Source: Aquisphaera insulae (GTDB lineage: Bacteria; Planctomycetota; Planctomycetia; Isosphaerales; Isosphaeraceae). From it: a stretch of DNA of 64,000 nt. The notes under the pieces are model-generated. The model had not been told where the DNA came from. It searched no databases and worked only from the letters and a program-made list of their open reading frames with translations. Position numbers and translations under genes: made by a program. The first letter of the stretch is position 1. Each line of letters starts with the position of its first letter. The stretch covers positions 28,917-92,916 of the forward strand of contig NZ_JAALJH010000031.1 in the NCBI RefSeq assembly GCF_011064615.1, written 5' to 3'. This document shows positions 40,887 to 50,247 of the stretch, in pieces.

Positions 40887-41215
40887 TGGAGCGGATCACG
40901 CAAGCAGGGCGTCCATCCCATGCCGGAGCCGGCCCGGGGCCCGAGTCCTTGGCACGTGCCGAGGCTCACCCGGGCGCTGGGCGGAGCCGGCTTCGTGCGA
41001 TCGATCAGGGCCCAGGATCTCTCGGGGCGATCCCAGGAAATGCCGCCCAAATCGGTGACGTCTCCACCAGGCTGGGCATCCCGTAACGGTGAGTCGCCGT
41101 GGAGAATTCGATCCGGTGTGGGCCCAGCATGGCGGAAGCGTGCACGTCCCGACGACACCATCCACGAATCATCATTGTCGCATTATAACTATTTGACGCG
41201 GAATGCGGGCGCGCG
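40887..41215. other. intergenic stretch without a recognised gene
   Basis: This ~330-bp stretch lies between the duplicated upstream segment of copy 1 and the hairpin behind copy 2. It ends in an A/T-richer patch (41170-41200). I see no ORF with a good start, no tRNA and no riboswitch. It may contain the distal promoter of copy 1. Confidence 0.4.
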
Positions 41216-41247
41216 ACCGGGGCCGCGCCTTGCGGCGCGGCCCCGGT
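41216..41247. terminator. 14-bp hairpin after the second glycine-rich protein
   Basis: A perfect 14-bp stem (ACCGGGGCCGCGCC with GGCGCGGCCCCGGT, loop TTGC) lies just beyond the stop of the gene at 41272-43557. There is no T-tract. It has the same core as the hairpin at 38299-38324. Confidence 0.65.
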
Positions 41248-41271
41248 TGAGCTCAGTGAGTCGAGCGGCTC

Positions 41272-43557
41272 TCAGGACGTGAAGGTGCCGAAGACGTCGT
41301 TGTTGTTCGTGGTGGCCTGATTCCCGGTGATCGTCGTGTCGGCGATGACGACGGTGCCGCCGGTGGCCAGGCTGAGGCCGCCGCCGATACCCTGGCCGGC
41401 GGTGCCGGCCGTGCCGGCCCGGCCCGGGAAGGCCGTGCCCGCCTTGCCGTTCGGGATACCGCCGGTCCCAACGAGGATGCCTCCCGCCAGGCCGCCGGCA
41501 CCGCCGGCTCCCGGGATACCCTGGTTCCCGGTGATGATGTTCGTCGCCTTGGACTGCTTGGAGTTCTTCCTGGCCCCGAGCCTCGGGGCGATGGTCAGGG
41601 TGCCGGCCGCCGTGTTGAAGACACCGCCACCAAGGCCTGCGCCGCCGGAGCCGCCGTTCCCGCCGTTCCCGCCGATGCCGTTGCCGCCGTCGCCGCCAAC
41701 CTTCCCGTTGGCGCCGTTGCCACCCTTGCCGAGGCCGCCGTTGCCGGCGAGAGTGCCCGCTCCGCCGGTGGCCAGGTTGTTCGTGATGTTCACGGTGATC
41801 CCGGTGAAGGCCGCCGTGCCAGCGTTGAAGATCGCGCCGCCCATCCCGGCGTTCCCGGCCCCGCCGCTCCCGCCCAGGCCGCCGGCGCCGAAGCCGCCAT
41901 CGCCGCCGGCGCCGTTGGTGGTCCCTCGGCCGCCGTCGGCGCCGAAGTCGCTGGCGCCCGATCCGCCCGTGCCGCCGGCCCCGCCGTTGGCCTGGTTGCT
42001 CGCGAAGCTGCTGGCCCCCGGCGGCTTGGACGGCTTCTGGGCCTTGAACGTGACGTTGCCGCCTGATGCGTTGAACAGGGCCCCGCCGGAGCCGCTGCCG
42101 CCGTTGCCGCCGTCGCCGCCGATCCCGATGAGGAACGAGATCGCGGTGCCGCCGTCGCCGCCCACTCCGGCTGTACCGGTGCCGACCCCGCCCTCATTCG
42201 CCAGCGCCACGGCGCCGAGCCCGCCGGAGCCGCCGCGGCCGCCGTCGGCCCTGTTCGTGGTGAAGTTCAAGGCGGCCGTGTTCAGGAACAGCCCGCCACC
42301 GCCATTGAAGATCGCGCCGCCGTTGCCGCTGCCGCCGTTGCCGCCCCGGCTGCCCGATCCGGCGACCGTGATCCCTCCAATACCGCCCGACCCGCCCCCG
42401 AAGCCGTTGCCGCCGGCACCGCCCGTGCCCGTCCCCCCCGAACCACCGAGGCCGCCGATTCCGCCGCCGGCCTGGTTGGTCGAAAGGGTGGTGTTCTTCC
42501 CGATCACCGAGACGGCCCCGAGGTTGAACAGGCCGCCGCCATCCGCTTCGCCACCGTTGCCCGCGACCCCGCCGTTCCCACCGGTGGCCGAACCGCCGGC
42601 ACCGCCGTTCCCGCCGACGGCGCCGACGCCCCCCTTGCCGCCGGTCCCGGCACCGCCATTGCCCCCCCTGCCGCCGAGCCCGCCCCGGGCGGCGTTGCCC
42701 ACGATCGTCGTGTCGCTCAGCACGAGGCTCGCGCCGGCTGCATTGAAGAGGCCACCGCCCTGGCCCTGTCCGCCGACGCCGCCGTTGCCGCCCGCGCCCC
42801 CCTTGGCGTCCTGGCCCGCACCACCGATGCCGCCGTTGGCCCCGGTGCCATCCCCGCCACGACCGCCGGCGCCCCCTTCTCCACCGATCGCCTGGTTCGA
42901 TGCGATGGAACCGCCGGAGATCTTCAGCGACCCGGCCGCGTTGAAGATCCCGCCTCCCACGCCGTTCGTCCCGGCCCCGCCATTGCCCCCCGCGCCGCCG
43001 TTCACGCCGTTCGTCCCGGCCCCGCCGACGCCGCCGGCGTTCCCGATCGCGAGGTTGTTCGCGACATTGACCGAGGAGAGCGAGACATTGCCGCCGGAGT
43101 TCAGCAGGCCGCCGCCAACGCTCGCGCGGCCGCGCTGGATCGTCAGCTTCTCGATCGACACCTTGCCGCCCAGGACCTGGAGGACGCGATCCAGGTTGTT
43201 GCCGTCGATGATCGTGGCCCCGGAGCTCTTCCCCTTGATCGTGACGTTGCTATTGATGTCCAGGTCACCCGTCGCCGATCCATCCTCGCCGGCACCCGCC
43301 AGCGTCAGCGCGAACGTGCCGGCCGGCAGGATGATCGTGTCCGAGCCCGGCTTGGCGTTGGCCGCCTGGATCGCCGACCTCAGCGAGATGTTCCCCGCGG
43401 CGTCCTTCCCCTTCTTCAGGTCCACCGCCACCGTGTCCAGCGTCGTGTTGACCTTGAACGTCGAGAGCAGCGCCCGCTCCTCGAGGTGCAGCAGGCCCGG
43501 GAAGTAACGCGACGCATTCCGCCGACCGACCCGAACACGGGACCTGTTACCGAACAT
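41272..43557 (-). CDS. glycine-rich CSLREA-like surface protein (copy 2)
   Basis: This 761-aa paralogue of the preceding gene has the same N-terminus (MFGNRSRVRVGRRNASRYFP; HLEERALLST) and the same CSLREA-like and NVTIKGKSSGATIIDG module. The glycine-rich region has diverged: many GGxGGNGGxG runs, SGGNVTFKAQKPSKP and a different order of coils, ending TNNNDVFGTFTS. Both copies end in the same way, so the array was probably shuffled by slippage or recombination while the ends were held constant. The role is presumably envelope structure or adhesion. The two genes may represent a phase-variable or dosage pair, which is speculative. Confidence 0.82.
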   Translation of the reverse strand: MFGNRSRVRVGRRNASRYFPGLLHLEERALLSTFKVNTTLDTVAVDLKKGKDAAGNISLRSAIQAANAKPGSDTIILPAGTFALTLAGAGEDGSATGDLDINSNVTIKGKSSGATIIDGNNLDRVLQVLGGKVSIEKLTIQRGRASVGGGLLNSGGNVSLSSVNVANNLAIGNAGGVGGAGTNGVNGGAGGNGGAGTNGVGGGIFNAAGSLKISGGSIASNQAIGGEGGAGGRGGDGTGANGGIGGAGQDAKGGAGGNGGVGGQGQGGGLFNAAGASLVLSDTTIVGNAARGGLGGRGGNGGAGTGGKGGVGAVGGNGGAGGSATGGNGGVAGNGGEADGGGLFNLGAVSVIGKNTTLSTNQAGGGIGGLGGSGGTGTGGAGGNGFGGGSGGIGGITVAGSGSRGGNGGSGNGGAIFNGGGGLFLNTAALNFTTNRADGGRGGSGGLGAVALANEGGVGTGTAGVGGDGGTAISFLIGIGGDGGNGGSGSGGALFNASGGNVTFKAQKPSKPPGASSFASNQANGGAGGTGGSGASDFGADGGRGTTNGAGGDGGFGAGGLGGSGGAGNAGMGGAIFNAGTAAFTGITVNITNNLATGGAGTLAGNGGLGKGGNGANGKVGGDGGNGIGGNGGNGGSGGAGLGGGVFNTAAGTLTIAPRLGARKNSKQSKATNIITGNQGIPGAGGAGGLAGGILVGTGGIPNGKAGTAFPGRAGTAGTAGQGIGGGLSLATGGTVVIADTTITGNQATTNNNDVFGTFTS

Positions 43558-43813
43558 CGAAGTCTCCCTCGTGAAGTGGTGAAATTTGGCCACCGCATGC
43601 CCGAGCTCATCGGGAAGGCCGGACGCTCCCGGACGCGGCGGCCTCGGGAGGACGTGCGAGGGACTCGCCCTCCTGGTGCTCGCCACGTCGCTCCCCTTCG
43701 GCATCAAGGAAAGCCCGACCAGGCCGATGCGAAATCCGCGAACCCCTCGCCGGTCGCGACCGCCCGAGGGTATATCCGCCCGGCGGGGAGCGAACGGACA
43801 GGAATCATCCGCC
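43125..43813. repeat. 690-bp near-identical repeat, copy 2
   Basis: It aligns to 40197-40886 (offset 2928) and covers the start codon, ~144 codons and ~257 bp upstream of the second glycine-rich gene. The duplicated upstream region implies a shared promoter. Confidence 0.85.
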
Positions 43814-44276
43814 CCGCTTGAACCTCGACGCGACATGATATGTAGAAAGGATCATCACATCCGCCTGCGCGACTCGCAAGCCCCCGCCGGGCCCGAGCCC
43901 AAAGGGGAAGGAGCCGTGTCCTCGACCGCGTGAGCGGACCTCGGACGGGGTGGCGGGCCTGGCCGGCGCCTCGACATGCGGGCGAGCCCGGGGGTCGAGC
44001 CTCGATGCCACGTCATGATCGGCGTCACGATCGACGATCGGCCTCGTATCCTCCGCGAACCCGAACGGCCTCGAAAATTCGAGGAGTCGGAACGCCGACG
44101 GACGGCCGGACTGGGCGATCGCGGCCCCACCCGCCGGCATAGAGGACGCGGAGGACCGCCTCGCCCGGTCGGGCCCGCGGCGGCTCCACGTCGATCGGGT
44201 CGAGTCGCCCCGCGCGGACTTCCCACGCCTTCGCCGGATACCCCGATCGTCGAGGGAGTCGGACCTGACGACGGAG
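43814..44276. other. 463-bp region without a recognised gene
   Basis: Between the repeat and tyrS there are only short overlapping frames on both strands with Arg/Pro-rich shadow composition. No signal peptide, ribosome site or RNA structure was convincing. The downstream end of tyrS is at its right edge. Confidence 0.4.
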
Positions 44277-45671
44277 TCAGCGCGACCGGACCGAGGCGAG
44301 CTTCCGCCCCACCTTGAGGAATATCGAGCCCGTGCGGCCGCCGAGCTTGCCCTCGATCACGGTTCGGAACGGCTCGAGGGCCTCTTCGGCCGTGAGCACG
44401 ACCTGGTCCTGCTCGCCCGCGGATTCGATGACCAGGCGGATCCCGTTCTGCCCGGCGACGCGACGCGCCTCGCTGTTGGACTTGGCGAAGCCGAGGGACT
44501 TCACCGCCTCGATCACCGACTGGCCCAGGTCATCGATCACGGGCAGATCCCCGGCCCCCTCGAAGCTGCGGCGGGAGAAGCGGGCCTCGAACTCCTCCCT
44601 CGCCCGCATGGCCGCGTCCACGCCGTGGAGCGCGGCGGTGACCTCCCCGGCGAGGATCTTCTTCAAATCGACCGGCCGGAGGGACCCGCCGGCCAGCCGT
44701 GCGTTGACGATCGCGAGGTCCCGGTCGCTCCACTCGCTGAGCGCCCGGAAGTAGGGCTCCGCGAGGCGATCGGGCACCGACATGATCTTGCCGTAGATCT
44801 CCCCGGCGGGGGCGGTCAGCGGCACGTAGTTGCCCCGGGACTTGCTCATCTTCGTGCCGGCGCCGTCCGTCCCCTCGATGAGGGCCGTCGCCACGACCAG
44901 CTCCGCCCTCTGGCCGCAGACCTCCATCACCTTGCGACACATCTGCATGTTCAGGAACTGGTCGATCCCGCCGATCTCGACGTCGCAATGGATCTCCACC
45001 GAGTCCAGGGCCATGACGACCGAATAGAGCAATTCGGCCAGCGAGAGCCCGTGACCGGCCTCGAGCCGCTTGCGGAAGTCCTCGCGCTGGAGGGGCATGG
45101 AGACCGGGATCCGGGCCGTGATCTCCACCAGCCTGGGGAGCTTGAAATCCCGCAACCAGTCCCCGTTGTGGCGGAACTGGGCGCGATCGAAGTCGAAGAA
45201 GGGCCTGACCTGATCGCGGTACGTCGCCAGATTCCTCGCGATGTCCTCGTCGGTGAGGGCGGGCCGCTCGTCGGAGCGGCCCGAAGGGTCGCCGATCTTG
45301 GCGGTCACGTCGCCGACGATGAAGACCACCAGGTGCCCCATCCGCTGGAAGCGGCTCAGGATGAGCATGGGCACGGCGTGGCCGAGGTGGACCTCGTGGC
45401 CCGTGGGATCGATCCCGAACTTGGCGATGAACGGCCGGCCCGCCTTGCCGGCCTCGACGATCCGCTCGGCCATCGCCTTCGGGGACGGCTGGAGCTCCTG
45501 CGATCGGCCCGCGATCAGCGCCGACTGCTCGTCGGGGGAGAGGTCGGAGAGGTCCAGCGACCGTCGCCGCGTCGTCAGGTCCAGCAGCTCGCGGACGGCG
45601 AGATCGGAGGCGAGGTCCGCCCCCTCGAGGATCGCGGCCGTCTGGGCGATAGAGTCGGCGAGTCGGGTCAT
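44277..45671 (-). CDS. tyrS: tyrosine--tRNA ligase
   Basis: This 464-aa class I aminoacyl-tRNA synthetase charges tRNA-Tyr with tyrosine via Tyr-AMP. The HIGH-type signature appears as HLGH in EVHLGHAVPML, the KMSKS signature as GTKMSKSRGNYV, and the C-terminal S4-like RNA-binding domain as KSNSEARRVAGQNGIRL. The long N-terminal extension (MTRLADSIAQTAAILEGADL) is helical. Start 45671 was chosen; ATG 45707 (MSLLDTPPRN) is also in frame, and neither has a strong ribosome site. The single-copy housekeeping gene stands alone, with its 3' end towards the glycine-rich pair. Confidence 0.9.
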   Translation of the reverse strand: MTRLADSIAQTAAILEGADLASDLAVRELLDLTTRRRSLDLSDLSPDEQSALIAGRSQELQPSPKAMAERIVEAGKAGRPFIAKFGIDPTGHEVHLGHAVPMLILSRFQRMGHLVVFIVGDVTAKIGDPSGRSDERPALTDEDIARNLATYRDQVRPFFDFDRAQFRHNGDWLRDFKLPRLVEITARIPVSMPLQREDFRKRLEAGHGLSLAELLYSVVMALDSVEIHCDVEIGGIDQFLNMQMCRKVMEVCGQRAELVVATALIEGTDGAGTKMSKSRGNYVPLTAPAGEIYGKIMSVPDRLAEPYFRALSEWSDRDLAIVNARLAGGSLRPVDLKKILAGEVTAALHGVDAAMRAREEFEARFSRRSFEGAGDLPVIDDLGQSVIEAVKSLGFAKSNSEARRVAGQNGIRLVIESAGEQDQVVLTAEEALEPFRTVIEGKLGGRTGSIFLKVGRKLASVRSR

Positions 45672-45977
45672 CGGGTCATTCCGCGGTGGAGTATCCAAAA
45701 GGGACATCTTACCCGGGCCCCGGGTCTCGTTCCAATCGGGAACCTTGGATGGGCTCGTTCCCCCGCTCCCGCCAGAGCGCTTCACGTTCGGATCAACCAC
45801 GGGCAAGGAGCGACCGCGCCAGCCGTGGCCACCCCAGGCCGATGCGACGAGCGAGCCCTGTGGGAGCCGGCTCCGTCCGGCGACCGGGTGAGCCTTGGCT
45901 ATCCCCCAGGCTGATGCCACAGGCAAACCCTGTGGAAGCCGGCTCTCAGTCCGCACGCGATCCAAGCGTTACGCGCT
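45672..45977. other. intergenic region with imperfect tandem repeat
   Basis: Two ~50-bp units with ~70-bp period (45828-45880 and 45898-45954) share CCCAGGC-GATGC, ACCCTGTGG/GCCCTGTGG and AGCCGGCTC. In one frame they would encode the repeated phrase SRLPQGLPVASAWG, so they look like a dispersed non-coding element or decayed repeat rather than a gene. No other structure was found. Confidence 0.5.
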
Positions 45978-48743
45978 CTAGACCTTGTCCACCAGGGTGG
46001 CGATGACGGTCGTGAGCTCGGCCGGCTCGACGGGCTTGGCGACGTGGATCTGGAAGCCGGAGAGGAGGACGCGGCGACGGTCGTCGGCGCGGGCGTAGGC
46101 GGTGAGGGCGACGGCCGGGCAGCGCGCCAGGCCGGACTCGTTCTCGAGCCGGCGGATGCGACGGATGAACTCGTAGCCGTCGATGCCGGGCATGCCGATG
46201 TCGCTGACGATCGCCTGCCAGGAGCCGCCGCGAAAGGCCGCCACGCCCTCCTCGGCCGAGCCGGCGGTGCCGACCTCGGCGCCGCAGTCTTCCAGGACCA
46301 GGCGGAGCATCTCGCGGGCGTCCGGCTCGTCGTCCACGACGAGGATCCGGACGCCACGGAGGTCGAGGGGATCCGCCTCGATGGGCCCGTCGGAACGGAG
46401 CGGATGGGCGCCGTCGCGGCGGCCTTCCACGGAGACCGCGCGGAGCGGGAGCGAGACGACGAACGTCGATCCCCGATCCGGCCCGGCGGTGCGGGCGAAG
46501 ATGGTCCCCCCGTGCAACTCCACCAGGTGGCGGACGATCGACAGTCCCAGGCCGAGGCCCCCGTGGTGGCGATTGGTCGAGGAGTCCTCCTGGCGGAAGC
46601 GGTCGAAGATATGAGGGAGGAAGCCCGGGTCGATGCCCTGCCCCGTGTCCGCGATGCTCACCACGACGTCGGAGTCCAGGCGCTCGATGATGGCCTGGAT
46701 CTTCCCCCCCTTGGGGGTGAACTTGACGGCGTTGGAGAGGAGGTTCCAGAACACCTGCTGGAGCCTCGTCGGGTCGCCGGAGACCTTCAGCTCCAGGAGC
46801 GGGTCGAACAGCCGGTCGATGCGGACCCCCTTGGCGGCGGCGGCGGGGGCGATCGTCTCGACGGCCGCCTCGACGACCTTGACGAGGTTCACCTGCTGGA
46901 CGTCGATCCGGAGCTTGCCGGAGGCGATCCGGCTGGCGTCCAGCAGGTCCTCCACCATGGCCGCCTGGACGCGGGTGTTCCGCTCGATGACCTCGACGGC
47001 CTCGCGGATGGCGTTGGGATCGGAGACGCGGCGGAGGATCTGGGTCCAGCCGAGGATGGCGTTGAGCGGCGTCCGAAGCTCGTGCGAGAGCGTCGCCACG
47101 AACTCGTCCTTCAGCCGCGCGGTGCGCTCGGCCTCGCTGCGGGCGGCCCGCTCGCTGGCGAGCAGCTCCTCCTTCTCGACGTCGCCGCGACGGAGGGCCA
47201 GGTTCTGCCTCATGAGGTCCGCGGCCCGGGCCATCAGGGCCTCGGTCAGGTCGCGACGGAGGTCCGCCGCGGCGGCGAGCTCCGCCGGGCTCCAGGGCTG
47301 GCTCCGGCCGCGGACCTGCTGCTTCCAGAGCGAGAACGACCCCCGCGGGCTGAGCCGGACGCCCCCTTCCCCCTTCTGCAAGGTCTTGGACGGGTCGCCG
47401 GCCCAGTCCACCTCGCGGATCTGCTCCGGCCGGAACCACATCAGCCAGTCGCCCCCCCCCTCGCCCAGGGAGACGGCCAGCAGCCCGGCGGCGACCGCCG
47501 CGATCGAGTGCACGCCCAGCGACGTGCCCACCGATTCGGTCTGGAAGATCGCGCCGGCCCCGGTCGCGGCGAGCCGCTCCGCGATCGCCAGGATGTCCTC
47601 CGGGGCCGGGGCCAGACCGACGCGGGTCACCTCGCCGTCGAGCAGGACGGCCGCCCCGCCGGAATCCAGCAGGTCCAGGATCGTGGGGGCGATGGCCGTC
47701 AAGGCGAGCGGCACCTGCTCCATCCGCCTCAGCCGCTCCGCGATGGCCGCCCGGACCGAGGCCATCCGCTCGGAGTAGAGGGCCAGGTCCCGGTCCTCCC
47801 GACCGGTCAGCAGCATCGACATCACCTGGCCCAGCAGCTCGCACGCGGTGCGGATGTCGTAAGGGACGTACCGTGGCGATTCGTGATGGCAGGCCACCAG
47901 CCCCCAGAGCGCCTCCTCCTTGAGGAGCGAGATCGACATGGACGCCGCCACCCCCATGTTCCGGAGGTACTCCAGGTGGATCGGCGAGACGCTCCGGAGG
48001 ACCGAGTGGCTGAGGTCCAGTGGCGCCGTCGCGGTCGGCCCCGACGGCGGCAGGATCGGCACCGGCCGGTAGTCGCGGTCGGCGAGGAACCTCAGCCAGT
48101 TCTGAGCGTAGAGCGCCCGCGCCTGCGCGGGGATGTCGGAGGCCGGGTAGTGCAGGCCAAGGAACGGTTCCAGGTCCGGCCGCTTTGCCTCGGCGACCAC
48201 GCAGCCATTCCACTCCGCATCGAACCGATAGATCATCACGCGGTCGAAGCCGGCGATCTCGCGCACCCACTCCGCACAGAACTGCTTCGCCTCGGCCTGG
48301 GACGAAGCCTTGCGGAGCCGGCTGATCGCCGCCTGAGTCTGGCGGTAGAGGTCCGCCGAGGGCAAACCCGACCCCGGGCCGGCGTGAGCGGCCTCGAATT
48401 CGAGGATGACGGAGTCGCCGGCCCGGTGCACGATCGCGTCGAATGTCGACTCGCCTCCCCGGGGCCGGATCGTGTAGAGATACCGAGGCAGCCCGCCCCC
48501 GGCCAGCCCGGCGATCCCCTCGCCGACGCGGTCGTGGTCGGCTTCCTCGAAGAGGATCGAGAGCGGCTTCCCGAGCACCTCTTCCGCCCTCAGCCCGAAG
48601 AACTCCGCCAGGTTCTGGCTGGCGTGAGAGATGCAAAGCGTATCCGCCCCCACGGCGACGAGCGCCCCATGGGGCTGGATCGAGCCCGGGATCCGAATCG
48701 GCTCCTGCTCGCAGTTCTCAAGATTGACGGGTGTATCGTTCAT
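45978..48743 (-). CDS. bacteriophytochrome hybrid: photosensor, histidine kinase and response regulator
   Basis: This 921-aa red/far-red photoreceptor kinase carries its biliverdin-linking Cys11 in LENCEQEPIRIPGSIQPHG, the diagnostic N-terminus. A PAS-GAF-PHY core includes the PASDIP motif (YPASDIPAQARALY) and RDYRPVPI. The histidine kinase has a His in LSHELRTPLNAILGW (about residue 552) and ATP-lid motifs (NLLSNAVKF, DTGQGID, GLGLGLSIV). The C-terminal receiver domain (ILVVDDEPDAREM, phospho-Asp about 848 in SDIGMPGIDG) is fused. Start 48743 fits family numbering. No heme oxygenase for biliverdin synthesis is in the window. Output targets are unknown. Confidence 0.92.
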   Translation of the reverse strand: MNDTPVNLENCEQEPIRIPGSIQPHGALVAVGADTLCISHASQNLAEFFGLRAEEVLGKPLSILFEEADHDRVGEGIAGLAGGGLPRYLYTIRPRGGESTFDAIVHRAGDSVILEFEAAHAGPGSGLPSADLYRQTQAAISRLRKASSQAEAKQFCAEWVREIAGFDRVMIYRFDAEWNGCVVAEAKRPDLEPFLGLHYPASDIPAQARALYAQNWLRFLADRDYRPVPILPPSGPTATAPLDLSHSVLRSVSPIHLEYLRNMGVAASMSISLLKEEALWGLVACHHESPRYVPYDIRTACELLGQVMSMLLTGREDRDLALYSERMASVRAAIAERLRRMEQVPLALTAIAPTILDLLDSGGAAVLLDGEVTRVGLAPAPEDILAIAERLAATGAGAIFQTESVGTSLGVHSIAAVAAGLLAVSLGEGGGDWLMWFRPEQIREVDWAGDPSKTLQKGEGGVRLSPRGSFSLWKQQVRGRSQPWSPAELAAAADLRRDLTEALMARAADLMRQNLALRRGDVEKEELLASERAARSEAERTARLKDEFVATLSHELRTPLNAILGWTQILRRVSDPNAIREAVEVIERNTRVQAAMVEDLLDASRIASGKLRIDVQQVNLVKVVEAAVETIAPAAAAKGVRIDRLFDPLLELKVSGDPTRLQQVFWNLLSNAVKFTPKGGKIQAIIERLDSDVVVSIADTGQGIDPGFLPHIFDRFRQEDSSTNRHHGGLGLGLSIVRHLVELHGGTIFARTAGPDRGSTFVVSLPLRAVSVEGRRDGAHPLRSDGPIEADPLDLRGVRILVVDDEPDAREMLRLVLEDCGAEVGTAGSAEEGVAAFRGGSWQAIVSDIGMPGIDGYEFIRRIRRLENESGLARCPAVALTAYARADDRRRVLLSGFQIHVAKPVEPAELTTVIATLVDKV

Positions 48744-48928
48744 GAACGGCCTGTCATCCGGGTGGATGGACTGCAACTCCCAGCGGCCGAACTCGCTTCG
48801 CCGACCGCCTGCCCCGAAGATGGCGATACAGATAGCATGCCATGGGCCGGGAAAACCTCACAGCAGCAGGCCCGGGACGATACACATAACGGCCAACTGG
48901 CTGGATACATCAACGGGAGACGCACTGG

Positions 48929-49840
48929 ATGCATGAAGGGCGGCGCGTCGTGAACGCGAACGAGACCGGACTTCGCGACTCGTGCTTCTCGACCAACGGC
49001 ATCCGGCTGCATGCGGTCGAGGCGGGGCCGGAGGACGGGCCTCCGGTGGTCTTGCTGCACGGGTTCCCGGAGTACTGGTACGGGTGGAACCGCCAGATCG
49101 GGCCGCTCGCCGCGGCCGGATTCCGGGTCATCGTGCCGGATCAGCGCGGCTACAACACCAGCGACAAGCCGGTCCGCATCGCGGATTACGCGTTGGACCG
49201 CCTCGCGGACGACGTGGCCGGGCTCATCGAGACCGCGGGGATGGAGCGGGCCGCGTTGGTCGGTCACGACTGGGGCGGAGTCGTCGCCTGGTGGGTCGCG
49301 GCCCGGCACTCGGGGCGTGTGGAGCGGCTGGTCGTGCTCAACGCCCCCCATCCGGTCGCGTTTCGCCGATGGCTGAGGACCTCGCCGCGGCAGTGGCTCC
49401 GGAGCTGGTACATCGCCTTCATGCAGATCCCCGGGCTGCCGGAGGCCCTCTGCCGCCGGCGGGGCTGGCGCCCCTTGATGGAGGGGCTGTGGAGCAGCAG
49501 CCGACCGGGGACGTTTTCCGAGGTGGACTTCCACCGCTATCGCGACGCATGGTCACAACCCGGGGCCATGACCGCGATGATCCACTGGTATCGGGCCCTG
49601 CTTCGGCATCCTCCGGCAATCCCGTCCGATGTCCGGATCCACATGCCGGCCCTGATCCTCTGGGGTGCCCGAGATCGGTTCATCGAGAGGCGCGTGGCCG
49701 ACGAGAGCCTGGCGCTCTGCGATCAAGGACGCCTCGAGGTCTTCGAGGAGACGACCCACTGGATCCAGCACGAGGAACCGGAGCGCGTCAATCGCCGGCT
49801 GATCGAGTTCCTGGGCGGCTCGGTCTCCCCGGCGACCTGA
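48929..49840 (+). CDS. epoxide-hydrolase-like alpha/beta hydrolase
   Basis: This 303-aa alpha/beta hydrolase carries the oxyanion motif HGFPE (44-48), the catalytic nucleophile Asp114 in VGHDWGG, a cap domain (FMQIPGLPEALCRRRGWRPL) and the C-terminal catalytic His region (EETTHWIQHEEPERVN), with an acid in LILWGARDRF. An aspartate in the nucleophile elbow (GxDxG) points to epoxide hydrolases or dehalogenases; the HGFPE motif favours an epoxide hydrolase. ATG 48929 has GGGAGA about 8 nt upstream. It starts 185 bp after and divergent from the phytochrome gene; no operon is evident. Confidence 0.88.
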   Translation: MHEGRRVVNANETGLRDSCFSTNGIRLHAVEAGPEDGPPVVLLHGFPEYWYGWNRQIGPLAAAGFRVIVPDQRGYNTSDKPVRIADYALDRLADDVAGLIETAGMERAALVGHDWGGVVAWWVAARHSGRVERLVVLNAPHPVAFRRWLRTSPRQWLRSWYIAFMQIPGLPEALCRRRGWRPLMEGLWSSSRPGTFSEVDFHRYRDAWSQPGAMTAMIHWYRALLRHPPAIPSDVRIHMPALILWGARDRFIERRVADESLALCDQGRLEVFEETTHWIQHEEPERVNRRLIEFLGGSVSPAT

Positions 49841-50247
49841 TCGGGGCTAACCGAGATCCGACCTGCGATGGCCGGCCCAGGGATCGAGCTCGATCCACCG
49901 GCTCGGCCTCCTTCCGACACGGATTGCCACGCGGTCCACGATCGAGTACGAAAGGGACGCTGCGGAGGGCGGGAGGTCGCTCGCGCCATATCGGCGACGT
50001 TGCCGCGAAAGGATGGGAGGCCATGGTGTTCAGGACCCTTTTCCCGGTGGCCCTCCTCATGGGCTGCTGTGCCGGGGCCTGCGGGCAGGACTTGCCGCTC
50101 GAACCGGCCCCGCTCGAGGCTCCCGAGAACTCAGGCATCTTCCTGAGCCGGTTCCACCGCGGAGCTCTCGACGGATTCGGGGTCCTCGGCGAGAGCGTCG
50201 CGGCCCCGAGCCCTTCGGCTCGCCACCCGTGGGATCGGGACAGACCA
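49841..50247. other. 407-bp region with a possible decayed secreted ORF
   Basis: At 50023 an ATG preceded by GGGAGG opens a frame that starts like a lipoprotein/signal peptide (MVFRTLFPVALLMGCCAGAC) and continues through PLEPAPLEAPENSGIFLSRF. It runs into the antisense hydrolase gene with shadow-like composition and no stop until 50961, so it is probably a remnant or a spurious ORF. Otherwise nothing was recognised. Confidence 0.4.

Noticed and set aside
41327..43507. 726-aa proline-rich plus-strand ORF
   Set aside because: It is the complement of the Gly codons (GGC/GCC) of the glycine-rich gene, so the Pro-rich reading is an artefact.
38341..43557. CRISPR array or tandem DNA repeats in the glycine-rich genes
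   Set aside because: The periodicity is of GGN/GCC codons inside coding sequence, without regular spacer-repeat units.
46044..48953. 969-aa plus-strand ORF inside the phytochrome gene
   Set aside because: Antisense shadow; bacteriophytochrome motifs are on the minus strand.
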